Of a stretch of 64,000 bases of DNA, positions 16,378-24,141 are shown in pieces (the stretch's first letter is position 1; each line of letters begins with the position of its first letter). Source of the stretch: Limibacterium fermenti (lineage in GTDB: Bacteria; Bacteroidota; Bacteroidia; Bacteroidales; Dysgonomonadaceae). Below the pieces are notes generated by a model that saw only the letters and a list, made by a program, of their open reading frames with translations, ran no database searches and had not been told where the DNA came from. A program made the position numbers and the translations under genes. The stretch spans positions 2,914,001 to 2,978,000 of the forward strand of contig NZ_CP159486.1 in assembly GCF_041902845.1 (NCBI RefSeq). Reading direction: 5' to 3'.

Positions 16378-17376
16378 ATGAAAAAAAAACGTATTTTATT
16401 CATCCTAAGCGCCGTCGCCTTCGCAATGGTTTCGGTATGTAATAGTTGGGCGCAGGAAACGGCGCAGGATATCCTGAACCGCCGCAGCAACCAAACCGCA
16501 CAACCCAACCGTGCAACCGCCGCATCGGGCATCCGGGCTCGGCAACTGAACAGAGGGCAAGAAGACATCCTCGACCGCGCAAAATGGTCGCGCATCATCT
16601 ACCGTTATCTCGACTTGTCGAAGGAAGCCAACGCCCCTCTTTATTATCCGCTTACACCCGAGGACGGGCGCATGAATCTCTTCTCGATGATTTTCCGCCT
16701 TCTGCAGGACGGACAGATCAAGGCGTATGAATATCTCGACGGCAAAGAACTGTTCACCGATCAATATACGGTCGATTTTAACGAATTCCTCGACCGCTTC
16801 GATATCTATCATACGGTAGAAAACGGGCGCCCCGTGGTGAGTGATGTGGACATTCCCGCCAACGAAGTACAGGGATATTATCTAAAGGAAGCCTATTATT
16901 TCGAGACGGGGACGTCGAACTTCCACCGCGTGCCGATCGCGATCTGTCCGGTCATCTTCCGCCAGGGCGATTATGATGCGCAGACGGTGCGTTACCCGCT
17001 CTTCTGGATTCCTTATGCCGAAATCGCTCTCTATGCCTTGCAAATGCCTCTGATGACCTCGAGCCTCAACAATACGATGAGCGGCACGGTGGACGATTTC
17101 TTCCGCAAGCACGACTATGACGGGGAAATCTATAAAGCGGCCAATCCTCGTAACCTGGCGATTTCGCAATACACTTCCACGCCCGAAGAGGTGGCACGTG
17201 AACGGGCGAAAATCGAACAGCAACTCCTCGAGTTTGAAAAGGGTCTATGGAAAGAGGAACCCTATGCCTCCGCACAACAAGCGAAGCAACGGTCTTCCAA
17301 GAGACAAAGCCGGAAAACCGGAAGCGGTTCTTCATCGTCCGCCTCTGCGCAAACCATGCGCGACCGGAGGTACTGA
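16378..17376 (+). CDS. porN: Type IX secretion periplasmic ring protein PorN/GldN
   Basis: The 332-residue protein has a signal peptide (about residues 1-25, ending SWAQ) and the GldN core WSRIIYRYLDLSKEANAPLYYP, then IPIAICPVIFRQGDYD-like strands. PorN pairs with PorK to form the periplasmic ring. A basic, Ser/Gln-rich tail ends the protein. The gene is separated from porM by two decayed small loci, which is unusual because the two are normally adjacent. A heptamer repeat starts at the first base after the stop codon. Confidence 0.93.
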   Translation: MKKKRILFILSAVAFAMVSVCNSWAQETAQDILNRRSNQTAQPNRATAASGIRARQLNRGQEDILDRAKWSRIIYRYLDLSKEANAPLYYPLTPEDGRMNLFSMIFRLLQDGQIKAYEYLDGKELFTDQYTVDFNEFLDRFDIYHTVENGRPVVSDVDIPANEVQGYYLKEAYYFETGTSNFHRVPIAICPVIFRQGDYDAQTVRYPLFWIPYAEIALYALQMPLMTSSLNNTMSGTVDDFFRKHDYDGEIYKAANPRNLAISQYTSTPEEVARERAKIEQQLLEFEKGLWKEEPYASAQQAKQRSSKRQSRKTGSGSSSSASAQTMRDRRY

Positions 17377-17460
17377 AATGAGCGATGAACGATGAGCGAT
17401 GAACGATGAGCGATGAACGATGAACGATGAACGATGAACGATGAACGATGAACGATGAGC
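17377..17460 (+). repeat. Heptamer tandem repeat directly after porN
   Basis: Twelve 7-bp units (gatgaac or gatgagc; the first is aatgagc) start at the first base after the porN stop codon. Units alternate between the two variants, then become uniform. Confidence 0.95.
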
Positions 17461-17520
17461 GATTTGCTCTTGACACAGAGACCGGAGACCCGTACCCATC
17501 TTTGGCGCAAGTCAGATTAT

Positions 17521-17859
17521 TTATAGCCCGACTTCCTCTATCAATGCCTTTATTTCATTTGCCGTAATGGTATCCCGCTCGCTCTTGTCGTAAATATAAA
17601 GCAAGTTGATTTCACGTTCTTCCGGATTCACGATAACCGTCACGGTGATCACTCGCGCGCCGTGGCTCTTGCCGCGCCCTTTGCTGCCGACAGCCATACG
17701 CACTTTGCGGATGCCGTTGCCGAGACTGACTCCCGCCTCGGGATTCTTGAACAATTCCTCCTGCAATATCTGAAGATCTTTTTTTAAAGAAGGATATTTT
17801 TTACCGAGTCGTTTGACCTCTTTTTTAAAAGGAGGATTGATAATAATACTATAACTCAT
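17521..17859 (-). CDS. RelE/ParE-family toxin
   Basis: The 112-residue basic protein begins SYSIIINPPFKKEVKRLGKKYPSL, a typical RelE/HigB-fold start. It has the core GIRKVRMAVGSKGRGKSHGARVIT and the end INLLYIYDKSERDTI. Such toxins are ribosome-dependent mRNA interferases or gyrase inhibitors; which applies here cannot be read from sequence. It overlaps the upstream antitoxin gene by 11 bp. The frame is complete, so this pair may be functional. Confidence 0.85.
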   Translation of the reverse strand: MSYSIIINPPFKKEVKRLGKKYPSLKKDLQILQEELFKNPEAGVSLGNGIRKVRMAVGSKGRGKSHGARVITVTVIVNPEEREINLLYIYDKSERDTITANEIKALIEEVGL

Positions 17860-18184
17860 CGATCAATTCTTGTAAAGTTTCTCCTTTTCTCCCTGTGCGT
17901 TGGCGCTCCTTCATCTCTAAAAGCCCTTCGCGGATGGCGGACAGGATCTCTTCTTTGCCGATGGTTTCTTCTTCCTCGTCAACGGCGGGTTTCGGGGCGG
18001 ATTGCCCGGCGGTTTTTACCAACGTCTTGACGGCCTTTTGAAGGATGCTCGGATTGTCGATGCTGATCAATGCATGGATGCCTGCCAACTTAAGGGCATT
18101 CATATCTGTCTCGTAAGCCGCTTGCGGTTCAGACACCTTATTCGTTTCTTTCTCAACGGATTCATTCTGCTTTTTCGTTTTCAT
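17849..18184 (-). CDS. Antitoxin partner of the RelE-type toxin
   Basis: The 111-residue, strongly charged protein has a disordered-looking N-terminus rich in Lys, Glu and Asn. A C-terminal helix pair, EEILSAIREGLLEMKERQRTG, would be the toxin-binding tail. It is upstream of and overlaps the toxin gene. The C-terminal pattern ending in LQELIDEL is common in antitoxins of this RelE subgroup. Assignment rests on context more than motif. Confidence 0.75.
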   Translation of the reverse strand: MKTKKQNESVEKETNKVSEPQAAYETDMNALKLAGIHALISIDNPSILQKAVKTLVKTAGQSAPKPAVDEEEETIGKEEILSAIREGLLEMKERQRTGRKGETLQELIDEL

Positions 18185-18215
18185 TTCTTTCTATACATAA
18201 AATGGTTAATCGTCA

Positions 18216-18223
18216 CAAAGGTA
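18216..18223 (-). promoter_or_regulatory. Possible -7 element for the antitoxin-toxin pair
   Basis: On the minus strand TACCTTTG matches the TAnnTTTG consensus 32 bp upstream of the antitoxin start. No clear -33 TTTG is present. Confidence 0.45.
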
Positions 18224-18324
18224 TCGTATTTTCCGGAAGAAAAAGAAAGCCGGAAGAAAAATAATCACGCAAATAGTTGGCGGTTTCAAAAATTGTTCCG
18301 ACCTTCGCCGTGTAATCCGGATGT

Positions 18325-18894
18325 TTGTGTCCCGATAATATGAATGAACTTCTTTTATATGATAAAAGGGTGTTCATCTATCGTAACGGACGTGAGGTCC
18401 ATGAGAATCGTATCCCATCCGTCCCCATATTGCCCGCCTTAGACAGCACCTTAACGGCGACCCCGCGCAAAGGGCTTTTCGTATGCCGGAAACCTGCCGC
18501 GACCCCGCACAAGAGGCTTTTGCGCTTCCAAACGACATTCATAGACCTCGATAAGGAGGCTTTCCGTTTTCAAAACACCTCTAGAGGACGCCGCGAGACA
18601 CCTTCCGCACTTCAAAACACATCTTTCGACCCCGATAAACCTATTTTTGACCTCGAAAATCCATTTCCCGACCTCGATAAACGTGTTTCGGGACTCCGAA
18701 ATGCATCTATTGACCCCGGTGAGGCGTTTTCGACCCTCCGAAGGTGTCTCGCGCGGGTCTTCAAAGCGTTTTTCAACTCTTGCAGCCCGTTTGTAGAGAT
18801 CGGCCGTCCGGTTTCATTTTTCCGGCTTTCCATCGCCGGGGTGCACGGGGAAAACATAAGACTTCAAGAGCCGGTAATGGCCGGCGTTACATAG
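18325..18894 (+). other. Open frame through the repeat array (189 codons), coding status doubtful
   Basis: A frame stays open across the 21-bp repeat array and would encode 14-residue repeats (units such as DPDKPIFDLENPFP and DLDKRVSGLRNASI). The 21-bp period is divisible by three and lacks stops, so the frame could be open by chance. A frame on the other strand (18612-18857) is also open. It ends 27 bp before the DUF6261-like gene. The array at the second DUF6261-like locus has a similar frame, but there the DNA repeat is not in codon register, which argues against coding. Confidence 0.3.
18459..18794 (+). repeat. Degenerate 21-bp (paired 42-bp) repeat array 5' of DUF6261-like gene 1
   Basis: About sixteen half-units of 21 bp, often paired as 42, begin with gaccccg or gacctcg. 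Starts are visible at 18459, 18501, 18544, 18587, 18628, 18649, 18670, 18691, 18712 and 18732. The clearest unit is gaccccgataaacctatttt. It matches about 16 of 20 bases of a half-unit in the second array near 51.2 kb. There are no unique spacers, so it is not a CRISPR. It ends about 130 bp upstream of the gene start. Confidence 0.85.
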
Positions 18895-18921
18895 TGTATT
18901 AATCAATTAAATGGATATAAA

Positions 18922-19668
18922 ATGGAAAAGATTATCAATTTTGGCTTAGGCAAGCTCAACAATTCCGAACATATCGGATTTCATTCTTCTGTTTCTTCCT
19001 TCATCCCCACCGCAAGCCCTGAAAAAATCGGGGCCGAAACCTTGGCGGATCCTTACGGGCAGGCTATCGATGCCGAGCAAGACCTGGTGCATCGCGGCAC
19101 AGGCAGTTCTACCACGGCGGAAAAAGACGCCCTGGAACCCGAACGCGATGACTATTGCTCCTATATTATCAGTGAAATCCTCAACGCGGCCCGATCGCCA
19201 AATTCCGCCAAACGCGACGCTTACACGGCATTAGTGCCCGTCATCAGCCCCTATAAAGGCCTCGCCTCGCGGCCGAAGAACCAGGAGACGGCCGACATCA
19301 AGGGGATGGTGCTCGACCTGCGCGCCCCGGCCCTGGCGCCTCACATCGCGGCTGTGGGTATCGGTACGGACATCGATGCGCTGGAAACGATAAACGACAG
19401 TTACGACCAATGGGAAAAGCAAACGGTGCTCGACAAGCCCGCAGCAGCCGATACGGCAGCCAAACGCAAGGCGATCGACAAACTTTACGGCCAGATTACC
19501 CAACGCGCTTATGCCATGGCCGTGCTTGCCACAGCCGAGCAGCCCAATGCAGAGGCTAAGGAGTTCGTTTCGAACGTCAACAACCTGATCCAACGAACCA
19601 AAACGCTCTACAACCAACGCATCGCGCAACTCAAAGCCGACCGGACAAAAAAGGAGACCGGAAAATAA
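18922..19668 (+). CDS. DUF6261-like protein 1
   Basis: The 248-residue, mostly helical soluble protein has no signal peptide or membrane segment. Its layout resembles DUF6261 proteins of Bacteroidota, which have unknown function: a short N-terminal start INFGLGKLNNSEHIGFH, long amphipathic helices, and a Lys-rich tail. An intrinsic terminator follows at 19706. The nearest upstream element is the 21/42-bp repeat array. A diverged homologue on the minus strand (50210-50989) has the same arrangement, which suggests the array belongs to the gene. Family assignment is from memory of sequence pattern and needs a profile search. Confidence 0.65.
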   Translation: MEKIINFGLGKLNNSEHIGFHSSVSSFIPTASPEKIGAETLADPYGQAIDAEQDLVHRGTGSSTTAEKDALEPERDDYCSYIISEILNAARSPNSAKRDAYTALVPVISPYKGLASRPKNQETADIKGMVLDLRAPALAPHIAAVGIGTDIDALETINDSYDQWEKQTVLDKPAAADTAAKRKAIDKLYGQITQRAYAMAVLATAEQPNAEAKEFVSNVNNLIQRTKTLYNQRIAQLKADRTKKETGK

Positions 19669-19705
19669 AGGCCTTGTGAAAGGCTTTGTGAATCTCTCGT
19701 TAACG

Positions 19706-19734
19706 GAGGGTGTCGTTAGCGGCACCCTCTTTTA
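19706..19734 (+). terminator. Intrinsic terminator after DUF6261-like gene 1
   Basis: The stem gagggtgtc / ggcaccctc (19706-19714 with 19721-19729, one bulge) is followed by tttta. Confidence 0.8.
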
Positions 19735-19754
19735 TATAGTCATTGCGCTTTTAT

Positions 19755-19874
19755 TCACGCCCAGCACGCTTCGCCCCGGGCTTTAAGTTCCCCGATATAA
19801 CGGTCAGTTGCAACAGCCATATGCTCCATTTCATATTCTTCAACAACATCCGAAACAAGAGTCAGTTCTATCAT
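19755..19874 (-). pseudogene. 39-codon frame, possible truncated antitoxin N-terminus
   Basis: The frame encodes IELTLVSDVVEEYEMEHMAV and a short tail. The visible block resembles the segment just before the HTH domain of some Bacteroidota HigA antitoxins, but no HTH follows. Its ATG overlaps the stop of the preceding toxin fragment (ATGA). It is probably a remnant; the assignment is tentative. Confidence 0.35.
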
Positions 19875-19993
19875 ATTTTTATCTGTAGGCGGAAGCGCTC
19901 ATCCAAGCCATCCTGCTTTCGGGCATACCATTGTTTCGCAGACAATAAATCATTCTTAACCTCGTCAAGATAGAAAGCTGCGTATTTCTTCAT
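19871..19993 (-). pseudogene. Truncated ParE-type toxin (40 codons)
   Basis: The product MKKYAAFYLDEVKNDLLSAK...WYARKQDGLDERFRLQIK is the first helix pair of a ParE/RelE toxin, which normally runs to about 95-100 residues. A stop follows at 19871-19873. The catalytic beta-sheet is missing, so it should be inactive. It starts 6 bp after the stop of an intact antitoxin-like gene. Confidence 0.65.
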
Positions 19994-19999
19994 CTCCTC

Positions 20000-20164
20000 T
20001 TATTGAAAAAGCTGATCCGGCGGATGCAGCCGTCCGGGATGCTTATTGGCTGTTTCCAGACGTGTGTCAATAAAATCCTTTTCCCATTGGGGGAGATCGC
20101 CGGTGATCTCTTCAACGTCCATGGAAACTCCATCTTTATCTTTTAATATCTGTGCTTGTATCAT
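20000..20164 (-). CDS. Small antitoxin-like protein (54 residues)
   Basis: The frame starts MIQAQILKDKDGVSMDVEEI and ends GRLHPPDQLFQ. The segment ITGDLPQWEKDFIDTRLETANKHP resembles the toxin-binding helix of small Bacteroidota antitoxins paired with ParE. It lies directly upstream of the truncated toxin. Its start codon is 15 bp from the end of the MITE-like element, so the promoter may have been displaced. Confidence 0.6.
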   Translation of the reverse strand: MIQAQILKDKDGVSMDVEEITGDLPQWEKDFIDTRLETANKHPGRLHPPDQLFQ

Positions 20165-20179
20165 AATTCCAATAAATTA

Positions 20180-20361
20180 AGAAACTGTTTAAATTTCTTA
20201 CGAAGTCTATATTTGAAATTCTTCGCCTTCAAAAAGTTTCTTTTTTGTATTCTTCTTCCTTTTATTTGGCTCAAATAGCCCGCTATTATCGTCAAAACAA
20301 GAAAGAATACTCCTAAAAAATAATTCTTTTTGAAGCAGCGAAACAAATTTAAACAGTTTCT
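20180..20361. mobile_element. MITE-like element, 182 bp with 17-bp perfect terminal inverted repeats
   Basis: agaaactgtttaaattt at 20180-20196 and its exact complement at 20345-20361 bound a 182-bp segment. Pairing continues imperfectly inside (ttcgccttcaaaaag with ctttttgaagcagcgaa). There is no transposase gene. An open frame through it on the minus strand is an accident of the sequence. No clear target duplication is visible. It fills about half of the 348-bp gap before ugd; the rest shows no feature I can name. Confidence 0.75.
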
Positions 20362-20512
20362 AAGTCGTTTTGCATGATCGGGCATCATTCAAACAAGTTT
20401 GATTTCTGCTCCCGCCTAACGAAATAGTTTTTGAATGTGTAAGGCAATCTCGATGAATCGGGACAAGTGGAGGATAGGGCTCGAAAAGGGGATTCATCAG
20501 CACATCAGCACA

Positions 20513-21835
20513 TCAATCTTTCTGTCCGATACCCTGATGGTCGAAGCCGTAAGAGGCCAAATCTTCTCGGTTATAGATATTCCGTCCGTCAACCACCAAA
20601 TGAGAACGCATAATCTTCTTCAGAATATTCCAATTCGGCAGCCGGAACTCTTTCCACTCGGTGGGAACGATCAAGGCATCGGCCTCGTTGGCGGCGTCGT
20701 AAATATCCGTGGCATAGTAAATGTCTTCCTGCAAATACTTGCGCGCTTCTTTCATCGCCGCGGGATCGTAAGCCCGCACGTTCACACCGGCCTTCAGCAG
20801 GCTCCGGATAAGAGTCAGCGAGGGGGCATCGCGCATATCGTCGGTTTCGGGTTTGAACGACAATCCCCACACGCCAACCGTTTTGCCCTTTATATCTCCC
20901 TGAAAATAACGGCTGAATTTATCGAACAAGATGCCTTTCTGCCGGTTGTTCACTTCTTCCACCGCTTTGAGTACGCCCATCTCATAACCGGCCTCCTCGC
21001 CGGCTTGAATGATGGCGCGGATATCTTTCGGAAAACAACTCCCGCCGTAACCGCAACCCGGATATAAAAAGTATTTACCGATGCGCGAGTCGCTGCCCAT
21101 GCCGCGGCGCACCATGTTCACATCCGCTCCGAGGCGTTCGCACAGGTTGGCGATGTCGTTCATAAAACTGATGCGCGTGGCCAGCATGGCGTTCGAGGCA
21201 TATTTCGTCATTTCCGACGAAAGGATATCCATAAAGATTACTCGGAAATTATTCAACAGGAAGGGGCGGTAAAGCCGGGTCATCAGGTTGCGCGCCCGCT
21301 CGGTCTCAACGCCGACCACAACGCGGTCGGGACTCATAAAATCTTCCACCGCAGCGCCTTCTTTCAAGAACTCGGGATTCGAGGCCACATCGAAATCGAG
21401 GTCTTCCGCGCCCCTCAGACGCATGCGTTCCTTTACCTTTTCGCGGATACGGAAAGAGGTTCCTACCGGTACGGTGCTTTTGGTCACGATCAACAGCGGC
21501 GTATCGATATGGTCGCCGATGGTACGGGCGACTTCAAACACGTACGAAAGATCGGCATTCCCCTGCTCGTCCGACGGCGTACCTACCGCAATAAACACAA
21601 TTTCCATGCTGTTCAGCACCGACGGCAGATCGGTGGTGAAATGCAGACGGTCGGCTTCGTAATTCCGCAGAACAATATTCTTCAATCCCGGCTCGTAAAT
21701 CGGGATCACTCCGTTTTTCAGCCCTTCTATCTTTTCGTTATCGATATCGACACAGGTGACATCCACCCCCATTTCGGCAAAACACGCGCCCGACACCAGT
21801 CCCACGTATCCTGTTCCAACAACGGCTATCTTCAT
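20513..21835 (-). CDS. ugd: UDP-glucose 6-dehydrogenase
   Basis: This enzyme oxidises UDP-glucose to UDP-glucuronate with two NAD+, feeding capsule, exopolysaccharide or LPS synthesis. The 440-residue protein has the N-terminal NAD-binding motif GTGYVGLVSG, the catalytic Cys267 in GYGGSCFPKD, and the C-terminal UDP-binding domain. Length is normal. It is the last gene of a minus-strand series running from aroQ, 14 bp after the permease gene; no glycosyltransferase cluster is adjacent. Confidence 0.95.
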   Translation of the reverse strand: MKIAVVGTGYVGLVSGACFAEMGVDVTCVDIDNEKIEGLKNGVIPIYEPGLKNIVLRNYEADRLHFTTDLPSVLNSMEIVFIAVGTPSDEQGNADLSYVFEVARTIGDHIDTPLLIVTKSTVPVGTSFRIREKVKERMRLRGAEDLDFDVASNPEFLKEGAAVEDFMSPDRVVVGVETERARNLMTRLYRPFLLNNFRVIFMDILSSEMTKYASNAMLATRISFMNDIANLCERLGADVNMVRRGMGSDSRIGKYFLYPGCGYGGSCFPKDIRAIIQAGEEAGYEMGVLKAVEEVNNRQKGILFDKFSRYFQGDIKGKTVGVWGLSFKPETDDMRDAPSLTLIRSLLKAGVNVRAYDPAAMKEARKYLQEDIYYATDIYDAANEADALIVPTEWKEFRLPNWNILKKIMRSHLVVDGRNIYNREDLASYGFDHQGIGQKD

Positions 21836-21849
21836 ACAATCTCGTTACT

Positions 21850-23076
21850 TTATATTGATTTCAATTTTTTCTTCAGATTATTGACGGGATACAATACGGT
21901 CAGCCCGCAAATGACGCTCACGATGGCAAAGACGATGACGACATCGGTAAAGCGGACAATCACCGGATAGGCATCCACGACATACGCGCCCGGCGTATCG
22001 CTCAGACGGATCAGCCCGAAATGCTGCTGCAAAAGGCATAATGCCAGTCCCAAAACAATACCGGCGATGATGCCGATAAGCGAAATGAGCCATCCTTCAT
22101 AAAGGAATACGTGCAAAACGAGAGAATCGGGAGCGCCCATATTCCGGAGGCTTTTGATATCCTCGGTTTTCTCTACGATAAGCATCAGCAGCGACCCGAC
22201 GACATTAAAAACGGCTATCAACAAGATGAAGGCAAGGATGAGGAACGTCACCCACTTCTCGATTTGCAGCATGCGGTACGACTCTTTTTGTTGCTCGTAA
22301 CGGTCTTCGACCAGATAGCTGTCGCCCAGCGCCCGCTCGATCTCCGATTTCACCTTTTTCACCGATGCCCCGGCCTGTAATTTGATATCGAGCGACGACA
22401 CTTCCGTTTCGTAGCGCAACAACTCCCTGGCCAGTTGAATGGGAATGATTGCCAGTTGATCATCGTATTCGGGTTGGTTCAGGCTGAACACGCCCCCGAC
22501 AAATGCCGATCCGATGGTGAATGCCGACGAAGGATTCGCGAGGTTCACCCGCTCATCGCGCTTCGGGGAATAGATTTCTACCGGATCGATGTAACCGGCG
22601 CGTATGCCCAACGTCATCGCCAAACCCGCCCCGATACTCGTATAATCGACCACATCTTCGCGTAAGCGAAAATCACCGTCGATCAGAATGCGATCCATAT
22701 CGGCCAACAGGCGGAACTCTTCCGACACTCCTTTCAAACGGACCGGCACCTGCCGGTCGCGGTAACGGAAAAGGGCGTTCTCTTCGAGCGATTCCGAAAT
22801 CATCCCGATCCCCTCGACTCGAAGGGCCCGTTCGAACGGAGGCGTATGATAATCGAAAACCTTGCCTTGCCGGGCGGTGATTTTCAGTTCGGGATCGAAC
22901 GCACTGAACAATCCTTCCACTACCCCGCCAAAGCCGTTGAAGACCGACAGCACGCACACCATCGCCATGGTGGCAATAGCTATGCCGCACACGGAAATGA
23001 TCGAGATCACATTGATCGCATTGTGCGATTTCTTCGAGAAGAGATATCGCCGGGCAATAAAAAAGGATAAGTTCAC
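21850..23076 (-). CDS. FtsX-like permease, LolC/LolE type
   Basis: The 408-residue protein has one N-terminal helix (about residues 22-45), a periplasmic MacB-type domain, and three C-terminal helices with the FtsX signature. The start MNLSFFIARRYLFSKKSHNAINVISIISV is the typical LolC/E start. In proteobacteria LolCE with LolD extracts lipoproteins from the inner membrane. Bacteroidota carry similar proteins, but no LolD ATPase is in this window, so the transport role is inferred. Confidence 0.88.
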   Translation of the reverse strand: MNLSFFIARRYLFSKKSHNAINVISIISVCGIAIATMAMVCVLSVFNGFGGVVEGLFSAFDPELKITARQGKVFDYHTPPFERALRVEGIGMISESLEENALFRYRDRQVPVRLKGVSEEFRLLADMDRILIDGDFRLREDVVDYTSIGAGLAMTLGIRAGYIDPVEIYSPKRDERVNLANPSSAFTIGSAFVGGVFSLNQPEYDDQLAIIPIQLARELLRYETEVSSLDIKLQAGASVKKVKSEIERALGDSYLVEDRYEQQKESYRMLQIEKWVTFLILAFILLIAVFNVVGSLLMLIVEKTEDIKSLRNMGAPDSLVLHVFLYEGWLISLIGIIAGIVLGLALCLLQQHFGLIRLSDTPGAYVVDAYPVIVRFTDVVIVFAIVSVICGLTVLYPVNNLKKKLKSI

Positions 23077-23102
23077 TGCATCGTTTTTTTAGGTGTTGTA
23101 TA

Positions 23103-23137
23103 CCGGGGGCGTTGCTTGGAGCGACATTCTTTGTAAC
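23103..23137 (+). repeat. Dispersed palindromic hairpin element, copy 2
   Basis: The core ggcgttgcttggagcgacat (23109-23128) matches the inverted core at 40.5 kb in all but about two positions and resembles the core at 10.3 kb. It can form a stem gttgctt/gagcgac. It lies in the 65-bp gap between rbfA and the permease gene. Confidence 0.5.
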
Positions 23138-23141
23138 GCTT

Positions 23142-23483
23142 TTACTTATCGTCTTTCAATAACTTGTCGATGTTCTCGATATAATCGAGCGAGTCATCGA
23201 GATGGAAATTCAGATCGGGGATTACACGTAACTGCTTCCCCACTCTTTTACCCAAGTCGTAGCGCACCGCCTTCACGTTCTCGTTGATATTCGCCAGCAA
23301 CTCCGCTCCTTTATCGGACGGGAAGATACTCAAATAAGCATGCGCGATGCCTAAGTCGGGCGAAACACGTACATTGGTCACCGAAATGAGTACGCCGTGC
23401 ATCTTTTTGGTTTCGAGCAAAAAGATCTCGCTCAGTTCTTTTTGAATCAAGCGGTTTATTTTTAACTGTCTGTTTGTTTCCAT
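23142..23483 (-). CDS. rbfA: 30S ribosome-binding factor A
   Basis: The 113-residue protein has the KH-like RbfA pattern: METNRQLKINRLIQKELSEI at the start, VTNVRVSPDLGIAHAYLSIF in the middle, and LRVIPDLNFHLDDSLDYIEN near the end. RbfA binds immature 30S subunits and helps 16S rRNA 5'-end maturation and cold adaptation. The gene overlaps the upstream methyltransferase gene by 22 bp, so the two are co-translated. Confidence 0.95.
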   Translation of the reverse strand: METNRQLKINRLIQKELSEIFLLETKKMHGVLISVTNVRVSPDLGIAHAYLSIFPSDKGAELLANINENVKAVRYDLGKRVGKQLRVIPDLNFHLDDSLDYIENIDKLLKDDK

Positions 23484-24130
23484 CGTCTATCTTTTTTTCG
23501 TATCAGCGTCAGTCCGTCACGAATAGGAAGAATCACCTTCTCCACGCGATCGTCGGCCGCCAACTTCTCATTAAATTCCAAAATTCCTTTGGTCTGCCAA
23601 TCGTTGTTTGGCGTCTTCTCCAGCACCTTACCGCTCCACAACGTGTTATCGACCAGAATATAGCCTCCGGGTAACACTTTGGGAAGAATCAGTTCATAAT
23701 GTTCCCAATACTCCCTCTTGTCGGCATCGATAAACACCATCCCGAAAAAATCTTTGGCAAAAGCAGGAACAATCTTTGCCGCATCGCCGATATACAGGCA
23801 TATCCGACCGTCATAAGGCGATGCGGCAAATGCTTCGCGGATAAAATCCTCCATCTCGTCATCCTTTTCAATCGTATAAACAAACGAAATGCCGGTTAAT
23901 CCCTCTGCGATACACAAGGCGGAATATCCCGTGTAGGTTCCGATTTCGAGTACATTTTGCGGACGAATCATCTGCGTGAGCATTTTCAAAAACCGCCCCT
24001 GCAAATGCCCCGATAGCATGCGCGGATGCACCAGACGGATATGGGCTTTGCGATAGAGATCGCGAAGCCATGGCGGCTCCGGATCGCTATGCGACAAAAT
24101 ATATTCTTCCAATGAATCGGTATCGAGCAT
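23462..24130 (-). CDS. Class I SAM-dependent O-methyltransferase
   Basis: The 222-residue protein matches the catechol O-methyltransferase-like family 3. It has SAM motif I VLEIGTYTGYSALCIAEGL, motif with FIDADKREYWEHYE, and the metal-site region GGYILVDNTLWSGKV. The metal-dependent members methylate catechol-type hydroxyls; the substrate here is unknown. It sits between pyk and rbfA with an 11-bp gap to pyk and an overlap with rbfA. Confidence 0.9.
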   Translation of the reverse strand: MLDTDSLEEYILSHSDPEPPWLRDLYRKAHIRLVHPRMLSGHLQGRFLKMLTQMIRPQNVLEIGTYTGYSALCIAEGLTGISFVYTIEKDDEMEDFIREAFAASPYDGRICLYIGDAAKIVPAFAKDFFGMVFIDADKREYWEHYELILPKVLPGGYILVDNTLWSGKVLEKTPNNDWQTKGILEFNEKLAADDRVEKVILPIRDGLTLIRKKDRRWKQTDS

Positions 24131-24141
24131 GCCATTCGGCT

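Noticed and set aside
18459..18794. CRISPR array at the first DUF6261-like locus
   Set aside because: Units are degenerate, contiguous and without unique spacers, and no cas gene is in the window.
18612..18857. Minus-strand small gene through array 1
   Set aside because: The frame is open only because the 21-bp repeat has no stops in this register.
18459..19668. Diversity-generating retroelement or retron at the repeat array
   Set aside because: No reverse transcriptase gene is present anywhere in the window.
20161..20388. 75-codon membrane-like frame on the minus strand
   Set aside because: It coincides with the MITE-like inverted-repeat element and its ends are the terminal repeats.
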